Assembly: GCA_963835595.1 (NCBI GenBank) | Contig: CAWIGL010000002.1 | Span: 1,178,001-1,242,000, forward strand | DNA from: CAWEPK01 sp963835595 | GTDB lineage: Bacteria; Desulfobacterota; Syntrophorhabdia; Syntrophorhabdales; WCHB1-27 | Length of the DNA stretch: 64,000 bases | Direction of reading: 5' to 3' | In this document: piece by piece, positions 25,576-33,567 of the stretch | How positions within the stretch are numbered: position 1 is the stretch's first letter | How the letters are laid out: each line of letters begins with the position of its first letter | Made by a program: the position numbers and the translations under genes | The notes under the pieces: generated by a model | Databases searched by the model: none | Told to the model about the DNA's origin: nothing | Seen by the model: the letters and a program-made list of their open reading frames with translations, nothing else

Positions 25576-26574
25576 TCACATCGAGCCGGCGGCCCGCTCC
25601 ACGGTCTTTCTGTCCAGCGATACCTCGCGGAATATCCCTTCGACGCAAGCCGCGTCCATGCGCTCGAAGTCCATGATTCGGGGCGTCACGATAATGCCCC
25701 CCATCTCGACGACGGCCGGGCTGACGGAGATGCGGTCGTCTCCCGTAAGGTAAAACGCATGGGGGCGATGCGTCGCGCGGGGGAAGACCAGCATCGTGTA
25801 TCGTCTTTTCTCGCACAAGCAGATGATGTTCATCATCGGCTCTTCGCCCGTGCGAAGGGCCCCTGCGAGGGCATGGGCAAAGGACCCGAACGCCTCTGCG
25901 ACGGCTGCCGGGTCCGCACCCGCCAGGATGACGACCTCGCGCCCTATATTCCAGGCGAGGGAGACGGATACGCCCCCGGCCTTTCTTATGAAAACCCTGT
26001 CTGCCGCGCCGACCTCGCCCTCGACCGGCATCAGTCCGGCGGGCGCGGCCTGAAAGTGCATATGGTCCGGCGCGGAGGCGCCGCATCTCGGCCCATTGTA
26101 GAGAAGCCTGAAACGGGGGCCGAAGTCGCCTGCGAGCCGGAGCAGCGCGCCGGCCTTCCCCGCTATCGACTGGCCCTCGTGGGCAACGCGGGAAACGGTG
26201 AAATGGGCGGGGAAGACGGGCATGGGGTTGCAAAGGACGAGGTATTCGTCCCTGTAGATGACCGCCTTCTGGCCTTCGGGCAGGCTGTGCGCGCAAAGGA
26301 AGCACGGCCGTCCGGCCACCCCTTCAACGCGCACGTCCGCGAGGGTGCTCGCGGTCCTGCCCGGATTGTGCTGGACGCGGACGGAGAACCCCGTGCAGCG
26401 GACTTCCCGCTCCCTCGCCTGCCCGAGCGACGCATAACCTGCCCGGCACGCGGGCCAGGTCTCTTTCTGCTTCTTGAGGAGCGAAAGGCAGAGACCGGCC
26501 AGGCGCCCGGACGCCCCTTTGCCGTCGAAGACGCCCGATATTCTGTCCGTGAGGATGACGCCGCTTTCGCTCAT
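25576..26574 (-). CDS. DUF4922 protein, GalT/Ap4A-phosphorylase-like nucleotidyltransferase
   Basis: The 332-residue protein has RPCFLCAHSLPEGQ (a CxxC element) and a conserved NPMPVFPAHFTVSRVAHEGQ region. The HIT-superfamily catalytic segment is GPRCGASAPDHMHFQA, where HxHxQ marks the nucleotidyl-transfer histidine. This resembles GDP-sugar phosphorylases and Ap4A phosphorylases. The start overlaps the upstream glycosyltransferase stop (ATGA), so the two are coupled and may act on the same nucleotide-sugar metabolism. The substrate is unknown. Confidence 0.72.
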   Translation of the reverse strand: MSESGVILTDRISGVFDGKGASGRLAGLCLSLLKKQKETWPACRAGYASLGQAREREVRCTGFSVRVQHNPGRTASTLADVRVEGVAGRPCFLCAHSLPEGQKAVIYRDEYLVLCNPMPVFPAHFTVSRVAHEGQSIAGKAGALLRLAGDFGPRFRLLYNGPRCGASAPDHMHFQAAPAGLMPVEGEVGAADRVFIRKAGGVSVSLAWNIGREVVILAGADPAAVAEAFGSFAHALAGALRTGEEPMMNIICLCEKRRYTMLVFPRATHRPHAFYLTGDDRISVSPAVVEMGGIIVTPRIMDFERMDAACVEGIFREVSLDRKTVERAAGSM

Positions 26575-28004
26575 GACCTGCCTCCGGCCGACCTGTTCAT
26601 CGCCTGCCTGGCCTTGATCTCGGCCGTCCTGACCTCGTCCTTGAATGCGTCGTTCCGGTTCGCGCTGTCCGGGTCGAGACCGGCGTCCGTGTTGCCGGGC
26701 CAGCGCCTGCACAGGTAGAGGCTTTCGTAAATCCTCCCTACCCTATACTCCCTGCAAACCCTCAACGCAGCCGCGTAGTCTTCGCCGTAGCTCACGTTGA
26801 GGAAGCCCGTCTCCCGCATGAGCGCCGTCGAGAAGGCGCGCGGCGCGCCGAGGCCGTTCACGCGCAGCGCGTTGTTGTGGCCGTTCTCGTCCGTCCATTC
26901 GCTGTGGTCGATCAGCCCCGGCGGCATCTCGTTCAGGTCGAAGTCCACCAGCGTGTATGCGCCGATGACCATCGCGTAGCCGCCTTTTAGCATATCGACA
27001 ATGCGCTGCAAGACATGGGCGTCCCTGTAAAGGTCGTCCGAGTCGAGCTGCACCGCGTACCGCCCGCAGGCAGGGCTGCGCAAGGCCTCGTTCCAGCAGC
27101 CGCCGATGGCGAGGTCCGTCCTTTCCGGTACGACGTGATGGAGGCCTGGGCGCCGCCCGACAAGGCCGGCCAGGACGGCGGTAGTACCATCCGTCGAATG
27201 GTTATCGACGACGATCACGTTGAAGGGGAATGTCGTCTCCTGCGAAAAAGCGCTCCCGACGGCTTGCGCCACCGTTTTCGCCCGGTTCCGCACGGGGATG
27301 ACGACCGACGCCTCGGCGGAAAAGGACGTCCCGGTCGCGTCGTAGCTCCGCAGCCTCCCGGCCGGCACGTAGGCCCCTATTTTCAGCAGGTAATCGGTGA
27401 AGACCTCTTCCATTTCCTTCTGGACCGCCCTGTTGCGGGGGTCGAGGTAGTCGAAAAGCTGCCCCCGCCGGCCGGGCCGGTCAGCCTGCACCGCATAGAG
27501 CGGCTCGCCCAGGTGCGCAATCCGCCGGTCGATCGAGACCTTGAGGCGCAGGTCATAAAGACCCGCAAAGCGCACCTCCGGGATCACGCCGCGTTCCTTC
27601 CGGGCATGGCGGGCGGCAGCGACGGACATGAGGAACATAGGGCCGAAGGCGAAATCGTCCCGGACGCTGCCGGGCCGGTAATCGATAAGCGGATGGAGGC
27701 GCTTCGCCCCGCCGTCGTCCTCGTAGTAATCCGAATAGACGATCCCAGCGGCCTCTCCTTGCGCCGCCTCGATCAGCCTCTCAAGGCCGGCCTGCCCGAC
27801 CTCGACCGGCGCGCCGCCGGGAAGGAGAAGGATATATGGCGTCCTGACGGAGTCGAGGAGCGCACCGAGGGCCTGAGCCGAGAAAGGGGCGTCAGTGGAC
27901 AGCGTCGCCAGCGTTTCGACGAGGGGCGACTGCGCAAGGGGGCGCAGGGCTGTCTGCCCGGCCGAATGCGGGAGGTAAGGGGCAACTATCGTAATGGGCT
28001 TCAT
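26571..28004 (-). CDS. Tandem-domain family 2 glycosyltransferase
   Basis: The protein has 477 residues with two GT-A-like halves. The N-terminal half (about 1-220) keeps a SDYYEDDG motif but looks degenerate. The C-terminal half starts SAEASVVIPVRNRAKTV, has FNVIVVDNHSTDGT, the metal-binding LDSDD and a GEDYAAALRV acceptor-site acid, so it should be catalytic. It ends with RRWPGNTD, as in several cytoplasmic sugar transferases. No membrane segment is seen. ATG 28004 is used; ATG 28019 is in frame and neither has a clear ribosome site. It is the first gene of the minus-strand run. Confidence 0.78.
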   Translation of the reverse strand: MKPITIVAPYLPHSAGQTALRPLAQSPLVETLATLSTDAPFSAQALGALLDSVRTPYILLLPGGAPVEVGQAGLERLIEAAQGEAAGIVYSDYYEDDGGAKRLHPLIDYRPGSVRDDFAFGPMFLMSVAAARHARKERGVIPEVRFAGLYDLRLKVSIDRRIAHLGEPLYAVQADRPGRRGQLFDYLDPRNRAVQKEMEEVFTDYLLKIGAYVPAGRLRSYDATGTSFSAEASVVIPVRNRAKTVAQAVGSAFSQETTFPFNVIVVDNHSTDGTTAVLAGLVGRRPGLHHVVPERTDLAIGGCWNEALRSPACGRYAVQLDSDDLYRDAHVLQRIVDMLKGGYAMVIGAYTLVDFDLNEMPPGLIDHSEWTDENGHNNALRVNGLGAPRAFSTALMRETGFLNVSYGEDYAAALRVCREYRVGRIYESLYLCRRWPGNTDAGLDPDSANRNDAFKDEVRTAEIKARQAMNRSAGGRS

Positions 28005-28176
28005 GGCACATATTATCACATCACGATATTTGTTGCTAAAGCTGAAGAGCTGTCGGACTCCTCCTGGCTTGGGCTCGCGCCTGAAAGGTATCGCGCTATG
28101 CGGCGCCCGAACAATTCCCTTTGCCTTTCTTCCGAAAAGTGGCAGAATGACTTATCGTAGGAGGCGGGGCAGGAAT

Positions 28177-29127
28177 ATGTATATGGATGTGGTGAAGCTC
28201 GGCGTCAGCGCATGTCTTCTGGGCGAAAAGACGCGCTACGACGGAACGGACAAGCTCGACCCTTTCATCGTGGGGACGCTCGGCCGATACGCCCGACTCG
28301 TGCCCGTCTGCCCGGAAGTCGAATGCGGCCTTGGCGTGCCGAGGGAACCCATGCGCCTGGAACAGGCCGTCGCGCTTCCGAGACTGGTCACTGCGAGGAC
28401 GGGCAGGGACGTGACTGCCACGATGGAAAGGACCGCCGCGGCCATCCTCGACAGGCTCGAAAAGGAGGCCCTCTGGGGTTTCATCTTCAAGAGCCGCTCG
28501 CCGAGCTGCGGGCCGTCCGTCGCAGTCAGGGGGGCGGGCGGGCGCCTCAAAGGCAAGGGGATATTCATGGCTGCCTGGGAGGGGCGTTTCCCGCTGCTTC
28601 CAGCCGGGGACGCAGACCGGATGCGCTCGCCGGAGGCCCGCTCTCATTTTATCGTGCTTCTGTTTACCCTCAAGAGGTGGAGGGAGACGGTCGAAAAGGG
28701 GGCAGGCACGGCCGCCCTGCAAGATTTTCACGCGGGGCATACGCTTCTCCTGCGCGCCCACAGCGCGGAGCACTTCAGGAAGATGGAGATGCTCATCGCG
28801 GCGGCCGCGGCCGGCTCTCTGACGGAGGCCGAGCTTACGGCCGCTTACAGCCGCCTCCTCCTTGGGGCGCTGGCCGCCCGCGCAACCCCCGTCGGCCACG
28901 CAGCGGCTCTGCGCCGGGCATCGGCGTATCTGAAGGGGAGATGGACGGCAGATGAAAGGCGGGAGACGGAAGGCCGCATCGCCGCCTTCCGGTCGGGCCT
29001 TGCGCCCCTCATCGAAGCGCAGGTCCTCCTCGGCCACTGCGCGAGGCGATACGACGTGCCGTTCCTCATCGGGCAGCACTACCTCAACCCGGACCCTGCC
29101 GAGACTATGCTCCTTTACCACGCCTGA
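28177..29127 (+). CDS. DUF523 plus DUF1722 (YbgA-like) protein
   Basis: The 316-residue fusion has an N-terminal DUF523 domain (LGVSACLLGEKTRYDG, VCPEVECGLGVPREPMRL, SRSPSCGP) whose conserved cysteines suggest metal or thiol chemistry. The C-terminal DUF1722 domain contains LKRWRETVEKG, FHAGHTLLLRAHS and the terminal GQHYLNPDP. This two-domain arrangement is common in bacteria and lacks a firm function; DUF1722 proteins have been linked to light- or stress-related loci. ATG 28177 and ATG 28183 are both possible. It is divergent from the glycosyltransferase gene. Confidence 0.82.
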   Translation: MYMDVVKLGVSACLLGEKTRYDGTDKLDPFIVGTLGRYARLVPVCPEVECGLGVPREPMRLEQAVALPRLVTARTGRDVTATMERTAAAILDRLEKEALWGFIFKSRSPSCGPSVAVRGAGGRLKGKGIFMAAWEGRFPLLPAGDADRMRSPEARSHFIVLLFTLKRWRETVEKGAGTAALQDFHAGHTLLLRAHSAEHFRKMEMLIAAAAAGSLTEAELTAAYSRLLLGALAARATPVGHAAALRRASAYLKGRWTADERRETEGRIAAFRSGLAPLIEAQVLLGHCARRYDVPFLIGQHYLNPDPAETMLLYHA

Positions 29128-29176
29128 ACCGGGCCTCTCCGCCGGCCCCTCACCCGGCCGTTTCGGACGAAAAAGA

Positions 29177-29213
29177 TTGACAGGGCCGGCCCCGTTATGT
29201 CATATCTGACATA
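29177..29213 (+). promoter_or_regulatory. Promoter with overlapping inverted-repeat operator before the tungstate-type binding protein
   Basis: A consensus -35 TTGACA (29177-29182) is followed 17 bp later by a weak -10 (TCATAT, 29200-29205). A 7-bp inverted repeat, TATGTCA-TATC-TGACATA (29196-29213), covers the -10 region, the placement expected of a repressor site. A metalloregulator answering tungstate or molybdate is a reasonable guess; the sequence is not the canonical ModE box. Confidence 0.5.
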
Positions 29214-29280
29214 GTTGCAACATATTCGATAAGCGGCATTGCGGAAAGCACAAGTAAAGCGGAACCTGCCGGGGTGTGAT

Positions 29281-30147
29281 ATGCGAATGTGGATAGCGGC
29301 TGCTGCCGTAGTGCCGGCGTTGCTGGTTGCGGGGAGCGTGCGGGCCGGGGAGCGCGGGTTCGTGCTGATGGCGAGCACGATAGGTCCGATAGACGCCGGG
29401 ATCGTGGGCGCCCTGGAGGGGGCGTTCGAGAGGGAGACCGGCATCACGGTGAGGCACGTCGGCGCGGGCACGGGGGCGGCCCTTGATATAGCGAAGCAGG
29501 GCAGCGTAGATCTCGCGCTCGTCCACGCGAAATCACTTGAGGAGAAATTTGTCGCCGAGGGGTTCGGCACGGAGAGGATCGACCTTATGTACAACGATTT
29601 CGTCGTGGTCGGGCCGGCGTCGGACCCTGCCGGGATCAGGGGGATGCGGCACGCCCCGCCTGCCCTTAGGAAAATAGCGGAGAAGGGGGCGCTTTTCGTG
29701 ACGCGCGGGGACATGTCGGGTACGCACGTAGCCGAGATGGGCCTCTGGAAGAAGGCCGGCCTGAAGCCTGCCGGTCCCTGGTACAAGGTCTACGAGAAGG
29801 GCAGCCTAGGGAACGTACCGACGCTCCGCTACGCGGACGAGAACGGCGCGTACACGGTCATCGACAGGGCCACGCTCCTTACCCTGCGCAACGAGGTCAA
29901 GCTCGTCATCATGGTCGAGAAGTGCCCCGACCTCCTCAACTATATCACCCTGATCCCCGTAAACCCGAAGAAGTTCCCGAAGGCCCGCTACGACGACGCT
30001 ATGGCCTTTGTGGCATGGCTGACTTCCCCCGAAAAAGGCCAGAAGGTCATAAGAGATTTTGGCAAGGAGACGTACGGGGCGCCCCTCTTTTTCCCGAACA
30101 GCAAGCAATGGCGCAGTATGCAGGGGGGCAGCGCCGGCGTAAAGTAA
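29281..30147 (+). CDS. Tungstate/molybdate-type ABC substrate-binding protein (TupA-like), orphan
   Basis: The 288-residue exported protein has a signal peptide (MRMWIAAAAVVPALLVAGSV, cleavage near RAG). It then shows the TupA-like blocks MASTIGPIDAGIV, HVGAGTGAALDIAKQGSVDL, LVHAKSLEEKFVAEGFG and TRGDMSGTHVAEMGLWKKAG. TupA captures tungstate for molybdo/tungsto-enzymes, relevant to the molybdoenzyme encoded at 4516-8341. No permease or ATPase gene adjoins it: trpS follows on the other strand. It must therefore use a transporter encoded elsewhere. GGGG lies ahead of ATG 29281. Confidence 0.82.
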   Translation: MRMWIAAAAVVPALLVAGSVRAGERGFVLMASTIGPIDAGIVGALEGAFERETGITVRHVGAGTGAALDIAKQGSVDLALVHAKSLEEKFVAEGFGTERIDLMYNDFVVVGPASDPAGIRGMRHAPPALRKIAEKGALFVTRGDMSGTHVAEMGLWKKAGLKPAGPWYKVYEKGSLGNVPTLRYADENGAYTVIDRATLLTLRNEVKLVIMVEKCPDLLNYITLIPVNPKKFPKARYDDAMAFVAWLTSPEKGQKVIRDFGKETYGAPLFFPNSKQWRSMQGGSAGVK

Positions 30148-30230
30148 CGCTCACCCCGCGCAAGGGCGACCCTTCGGGATTTCTTTGATAAGAAGGGAAG
30201 GAAGATGGACAGCGGGCGCGGCGCAGTCTT

Positions 30231-31211
30231 TTAGCCCTTCAGAAGGCCGAGGGCGTCCCTCACCTCATCCAGCGTCTCGGCGGCGATCCGGCGGCACGCG
30301 GCTGCGCCGTCGCGGAGGGCGTCGAGGACGTACCGGGCGTCCTCCTTGAGCGCAAGGGCCTTTCCCCTTATGGGGCCAAGCTCCGCCATCATGTTCTTGA
30401 AGAGGATTTTCTTGCAGTCGATACAGCCGACACCCGCGCTCCTGCAAGCCGCGGCCAGCTCGTTCGCGGCGGTCTCCGGTGAGAACGCCCGGTGCATCGT
30501 GAAAATGTTGCAGACCTCCGGGTTGCCCGGGTCCGTGCGCCGCACCCTTGCTACGTCGGTGACTGCTGTCCTCAGCTTCTCCCAGATGCTTTCCTCGTCC
30601 TCCAGGATGCCGATGTAGTTGTTGAGGGTCTTCGACATCTTGCTCTTGCCTTCCGTGCCCATGATCCTCGGCGCGCACGAGAGGATCGCCTTCGGCTCTG
30701 GAAAGATCGGCCCGAACCGCGCATTGAACTTCCTGGCGACCTCGCGGGAAAGCTCGACGTGCTGCACCTGGTCCTCGCCGACGGGCACGTACCCCGCCTT
30801 GTAGATAAGGATGTCGGCCGCCTGGAGCACGGGGTAGTCCATGAGGCCCATATTGATGTTAGAGCGGTGCTGGCGCGACTTGTCCTTGAACTGGGTCATC
30901 CTTTCCAGGTCTCCGATGGGCGTCAGGCAGTTGAATATCCAGCAAAGCTCGGTGTGCTCGCGCACGTGGGACTGGACGATCAGGCGGCAGCGGGCGGGGT
31001 CGAGGCCGCAGGCGATAAGGATGAGCGCAGTGTCGAGGCACCTTCGGGCCATCTCCTCCGTCTCGTACTCGACCGTTATGGCGTGGTAGTCGACTACCCC
31101 GTAGATGCACTCGTACTCATCCATGAGGGCGACCCATTGCCTGAGCGCCCCCACGTAATTGCCGATGTGTATCTCGCCGGTAGGCTGGATGCCGCTGAAA
31201 ACCCTGTCCAT
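30231..31211 (-). CDS. trpS: Tryptophan--tRNA ligase
   Basis: This 326-residue class I aminoacyl-tRNA synthetase charges tRNA-Trp. The HIGH-type motif is GEIHIGNYVGALRQW and the KMSKS motif is GKSKMSKTLNN. The ADILIYKAGYVPVGEDQVQH block that binds the amino acid is intact. A CxxC-like CRSAGVGCIDCKK segment near the end resembles that of several anaerobe TrpRS proteins. ATG 31211 has GGGAG 6 bases upstream. It is a single gene converging on the TupA-like gene and divergent from the Rrf2 regulator. Confidence 0.95.
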   Translation of the reverse strand: MDRVFSGIQPTGEIHIGNYVGALRQWVALMDEYECIYGVVDYHAITVEYETEEMARRCLDTALILIACGLDPARCRLIVQSHVREHTELCWIFNCLTPIGDLERMTQFKDKSRQHRSNINMGLMDYPVLQAADILIYKAGYVPVGEDQVQHVELSREVARKFNARFGPIFPEPKAILSCAPRIMGTEGKSKMSKTLNNYIGILEDEESIWEKLRTAVTDVARVRRTDPGNPEVCNIFTMHRAFSPETAANELAAACRSAGVGCIDCKKILFKNMMAELGPIRGKALALKEDARYVLDALRDGAAACRRIAAETLDEVRDALGLLKG

Positions 31212-31319
31212 GAAAGCTCCCGAAGAATGCGATAATCTACAATACCGGGCGGCCGAAATCAATACGGCGATTGCCGCCGGGGGCAGCGCCGGCGGCTTTC
31301 CGTGTAAGCCTGGATATAC

Positions 31320-31348
31320 TTGACAGAAAAGGTAGAGCAATTTAATCT
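31320..31348 (+). promoter_or_regulatory. Promoter very close to the Rrf2 start codon (possible leaderless transcript)
   Basis: TTGACA (31320-31325) is followed by TAATCT at a 17-bp spacing (31343-31348) or TTTAAT at 15 bp (31341-31346). The ATG is at 31355, only 6-8 bases beyond the -10, and no Shine-Dalgarno sequence precedes it. The mRNA may therefore be leaderless or nearly so. Confidence 0.45.
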
Positions 31349-31354
31349 ATCCTC

Positions 31355-31822
31355 ATGAAGATTTCGACGCAGAGCAGGTACGGCGTGAGGGCGGTCTTCG
31401 ATATCGCTTACAACTCCGCAGGCCGGCCGTGCCAGGTCAGGGATATAGCGGCAAGGCAGGCCCTTTCGCCCCGCTACATAGAGCAGATATTCCAGAAGCT
31501 GAAGCGGGCGGGCATCATCAGGAGCGTGCGGGGACCTTCGGGCGGCTACTGCCTGGCGAAGGCGGCGGAAGAGATCAGCGTGGGCGACGTAGTCAGGGCG
31601 GCGGAAGGACCCGTGGACCTGGTGAGCTGCCTGCGTCCCGGAAAGAATGGGGCGAAGGGCTGCGACCGCATCGCCAGATGCATGGCGCGCGACGTGTGGG
31701 AGGAAGGCTCGGCGAGGCTCATGGCGTATCTCGATTCGGTCAGCATAGGCCGCCTTTGCAGGGAGGCGGGCGCAAGGGGGCTGGAGCGCACCGCCGGCGA
31801 CGAGGTCATGTATTACATATAA
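31355..31822 (+). CDS. Rrf2-family transcriptional regulator (IscR/CymR type)
   Basis: This 155-residue regulator has the Rrf2 winged helix (MKISTQSRYGVRAVFDIAY, then SPRYIEQIFQKLKRAGIIRS and the wing VRGPSGGYCLAK). Three cysteines in SCLRPGKNGAKGCDRIARC lie where IscR-type proteins bind an iron-sulfur cluster. It is placed 32 bases upstream of cysK, so it may control cysteine synthesis or iron-sulfur supply, as CymR and IscR do. The next gene is likely co-transcribed. Confidence 0.9.
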   Translation: MKISTQSRYGVRAVFDIAYNSAGRPCQVRDIAARQALSPRYIEQIFQKLKRAGIIRSVRGPSGGYCLAKAAEEISVGDVVRAAEGPVDLVSCLRPGKNGAKGCDRIARCMARDVWEEGSARLMAYLDSVSIGRLCREAGARGLERTAGDEVMYYI

Positions 31823-31854
31823 CATATAGGAGCGCCGCCAAAAAGGAGGCCGCT

Positions 31855-32844
31855 ATGGGCAGATACGAGGACAACAGCCAATCGATAGGGGGAACGCCGC
31901 TCGTAAGGCTGAACCGCATCGTAGGTCCGCACGCGACCGTCCTGGCGAAAACGGAGGGCAGGAACCCGGCCTATTCCGTAAAGGACCGCATAGGCGCCGC
32001 CATGATCGCGGACGCTGAAAAGACGGGCCGCCTGAAGCCCGGCATGGAGATAATCGAGCCGACCTCCGGCAATACGGGCATTGCCCTGGCCTTCGTGGCG
32101 GCCGCGCGGGGCTACAGGCTGCTCCTTACGATGCCGGAGACGATGAGCGTCGAGCGCAGGGAGGTGCTGAAGATCTTCGGCGCCGGCCTCATTCTGACAG
32201 AGGCGGCGAAAGGCATGAAAGGGGCCATCGCAAAGGCAACCGAGATCGTACAAAGCGACCCTTTCCGCTATTTCCTGCCCCAGCAGTTCGAGAATCCTGC
32301 CAACCCCGCCATCCACGAGGCAACGACGGGCGTCGAGATATGGGACGACACGGACGGGAAGATGGACATCTTCGTGTCAGGCGTCGGGACCGGAGGGACG
32401 ATTACGGGCGTGAGCCGCTATTTCAAATTGAGAAGAGGCAGGAAGATCGTCTCCGTAGCAGTTGAGCCGGCCGAATCGCCCGTCCTCACCCAGGCGCGCA
32501 AAGGAGAGGCACTACAGCCAGGCGCTCACAAGATACAGGGCATAGGCGCGGGCTTCGTGCCGAAGGTATTGCAGCTCGACCTCGTCGACCGGATCGAGAC
32601 GGTCGGAAGCGATGAGGCCATAGAGATGGCCCGCCGCCTCGCCCGTGAAGAAGGCATACTCTGCGGCATATCGAGCGGCGCAGCCGTCGCCGTCGCCGCC
32701 CGCATCGCGAACGAGCCGGAGAGCAGGGAAAAGACCATAGTGGTGATCCTCCCCGACGCAGGCGAGCGCTACCTTTCGGCGTCTTTGTTCGAGAACCTTT
32801 TCCCGGGCCTGGAGACTGCTGTAGCTTCCGATCAGGCGATTTAG
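31855..32844 (+). CDS. cysK: Cysteine synthase (O-acetylserine sulfhydrylase)
   Basis: The 329-residue PLP enzyme converts O-acetylserine and sulfide to cysteine. The PLP lysine is in NPAYSVKDRIG, the substrate loop is EPTSGNTGIALA and the phosphate-binding loop is GVGTGGTITGV; CGISSGAAVAVA binds the pyridine ring side. AAAAGGAGG places the ATG at 31855. It is 32 bases downstream of the Rrf2 regulator. The protein is slightly longer than typical CysK, with a basic C-terminal third; cysteine synthase is still the best call. Confidence 0.92.
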   Translation: MGRYEDNSQSIGGTPLVRLNRIVGPHATVLAKTEGRNPAYSVKDRIGAAMIADAEKTGRLKPGMEIIEPTSGNTGIALAFVAAARGYRLLLTMPETMSVERREVLKIFGAGLILTEAAKGMKGAIAKATEIVQSDPFRYFLPQQFENPANPAIHEATTGVEIWDDTDGKMDIFVSGVGTGGTITGVSRYFKLRRGRKIVSVAVEPAESPVLTQARKGEALQPGAHKIQGIGAGFVPKVLQLDLVDRIETVGSDEAIEMARRLAREEGILCGISSGAAVAVAARIANEPESREKTIVVILPDAGERYLSASLFENLFPGLETAVASDQAI

Positions 32845-33162
32845 AATCACAGCCTTTCATCTCTATACTTGACTGGTTTAGTTTACAATGCACCACCGCG
32901 CAAGGTCCGGTTCTTCTTTCCGGTCCGGCCGACATGTCAGTCTGTCCGGCCTCTTCGCGCGGCCCTGAAGTCCCTAAGACCCTCCCTGCAAGAAAGACGA
33001 CCTACCTGATAAATCTCAATCTTCTCTGCTGAACTCCACGGTCCCCGGCTTGTCTGTGCGGGGACACTTCGTTTTTATTACAAGCCGATTTCCGATCCGT
33101 CCGTATCTTAGCTTGCCCGGAAAAGGCGCGCGTATTACCTAGTGTAAATAGGAGGAAAAAAC
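32845..33162 (+). other. Structured 318-base intergenic region between cysK and the metal-efflux operon
   Basis: No gene is visible. CCGCGC (32896-32901) pairs with GCGCGG (32957-32962) and encloses a GGCCGACA / TGTC-GGCC hairpin, forming a multi-stem structure. A second hairpin, GTCCCCG / CGGGGAC (33041-33065), is followed after about 7 bases by TTTTT and may terminate cysK transcription. The rest should hold the promoter of the efflux operon, but I see no convincing -35/-10 pair. Confidence 0.4.
33041..33076 (+). terminator. Possible intrinsic terminator after cysK
   Basis: A 7-bp stem (33041-33047 with 33059-33065) over an 11-base loop is followed by a T-run (gttttta) at about 33071-33076. 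The gap between stem and T-run is longer than ideal. Confidence 0.4.
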
Positions 33163-33549
33163 ATGCGCAACTTGACAATTATCGTTACCATGCTTCTGCT
33201 GGCTGCGGGGGCAGTCTACGCGGGCGACACCATTACCAAGAAGGCGGGGCAGTATTCGGTCGAAGTGACCATCGACAAGAACCCGCCCGTAACCGGCAAG
33301 AATAACGTCGATATACGCGTGAAGGATAAGATGGGTAAGGCCGTGACGGACGCAAAGGTCGTCGTCGAGTATTCCATGCCTGCAATGCCAGGCATGCCGG
33401 CGGCGAGCTACAAGGCAAACGCCGCGCTGTCGGGCGATATGTACAGGGCCGTTATCGAGCCTTCCATGGGCGGTTCGTGGAATGTGGCTGTCAAGGTGAG
33501 CCGGGCCGGGAAGACGGACACGGCGAGACTTACCATCGATGTAAGGTAA
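33163..33549 (+). CDS. Exported YtkA/FixH-like protein with Met-rich motif (first of two)
   Basis: The 128-residue periplasmic protein has a signal peptide (MRNLTIIVTMLLLAAGAVYA) and one YtkA-like immunoglobulin-type domain. A PAMPGMPA segment supplies closely spaced methionines, often used to hold Cu(I) or Ag(I). Its relative is encoded at 39478-39870 at the far end of the same operon. AGGAGG precedes the ATG. A role in handing metal to the CusCBA-type pump is inferred from position and motif. Confidence 0.75.
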   Translation: MRNLTIIVTMLLLAAGAVYAGDTITKKAGQYSVEVTIDKNPPVTGKNNVDIRVKDKMGKAVTDAKVVVEYSMPAMPGMPAASYKANAALSGDMYRAVIEPSMGGSWNVAVKVSRAGKTDTARLTIDVR

Positions 33550-33567
33550 ATCGATCCGGGAGGCGCC

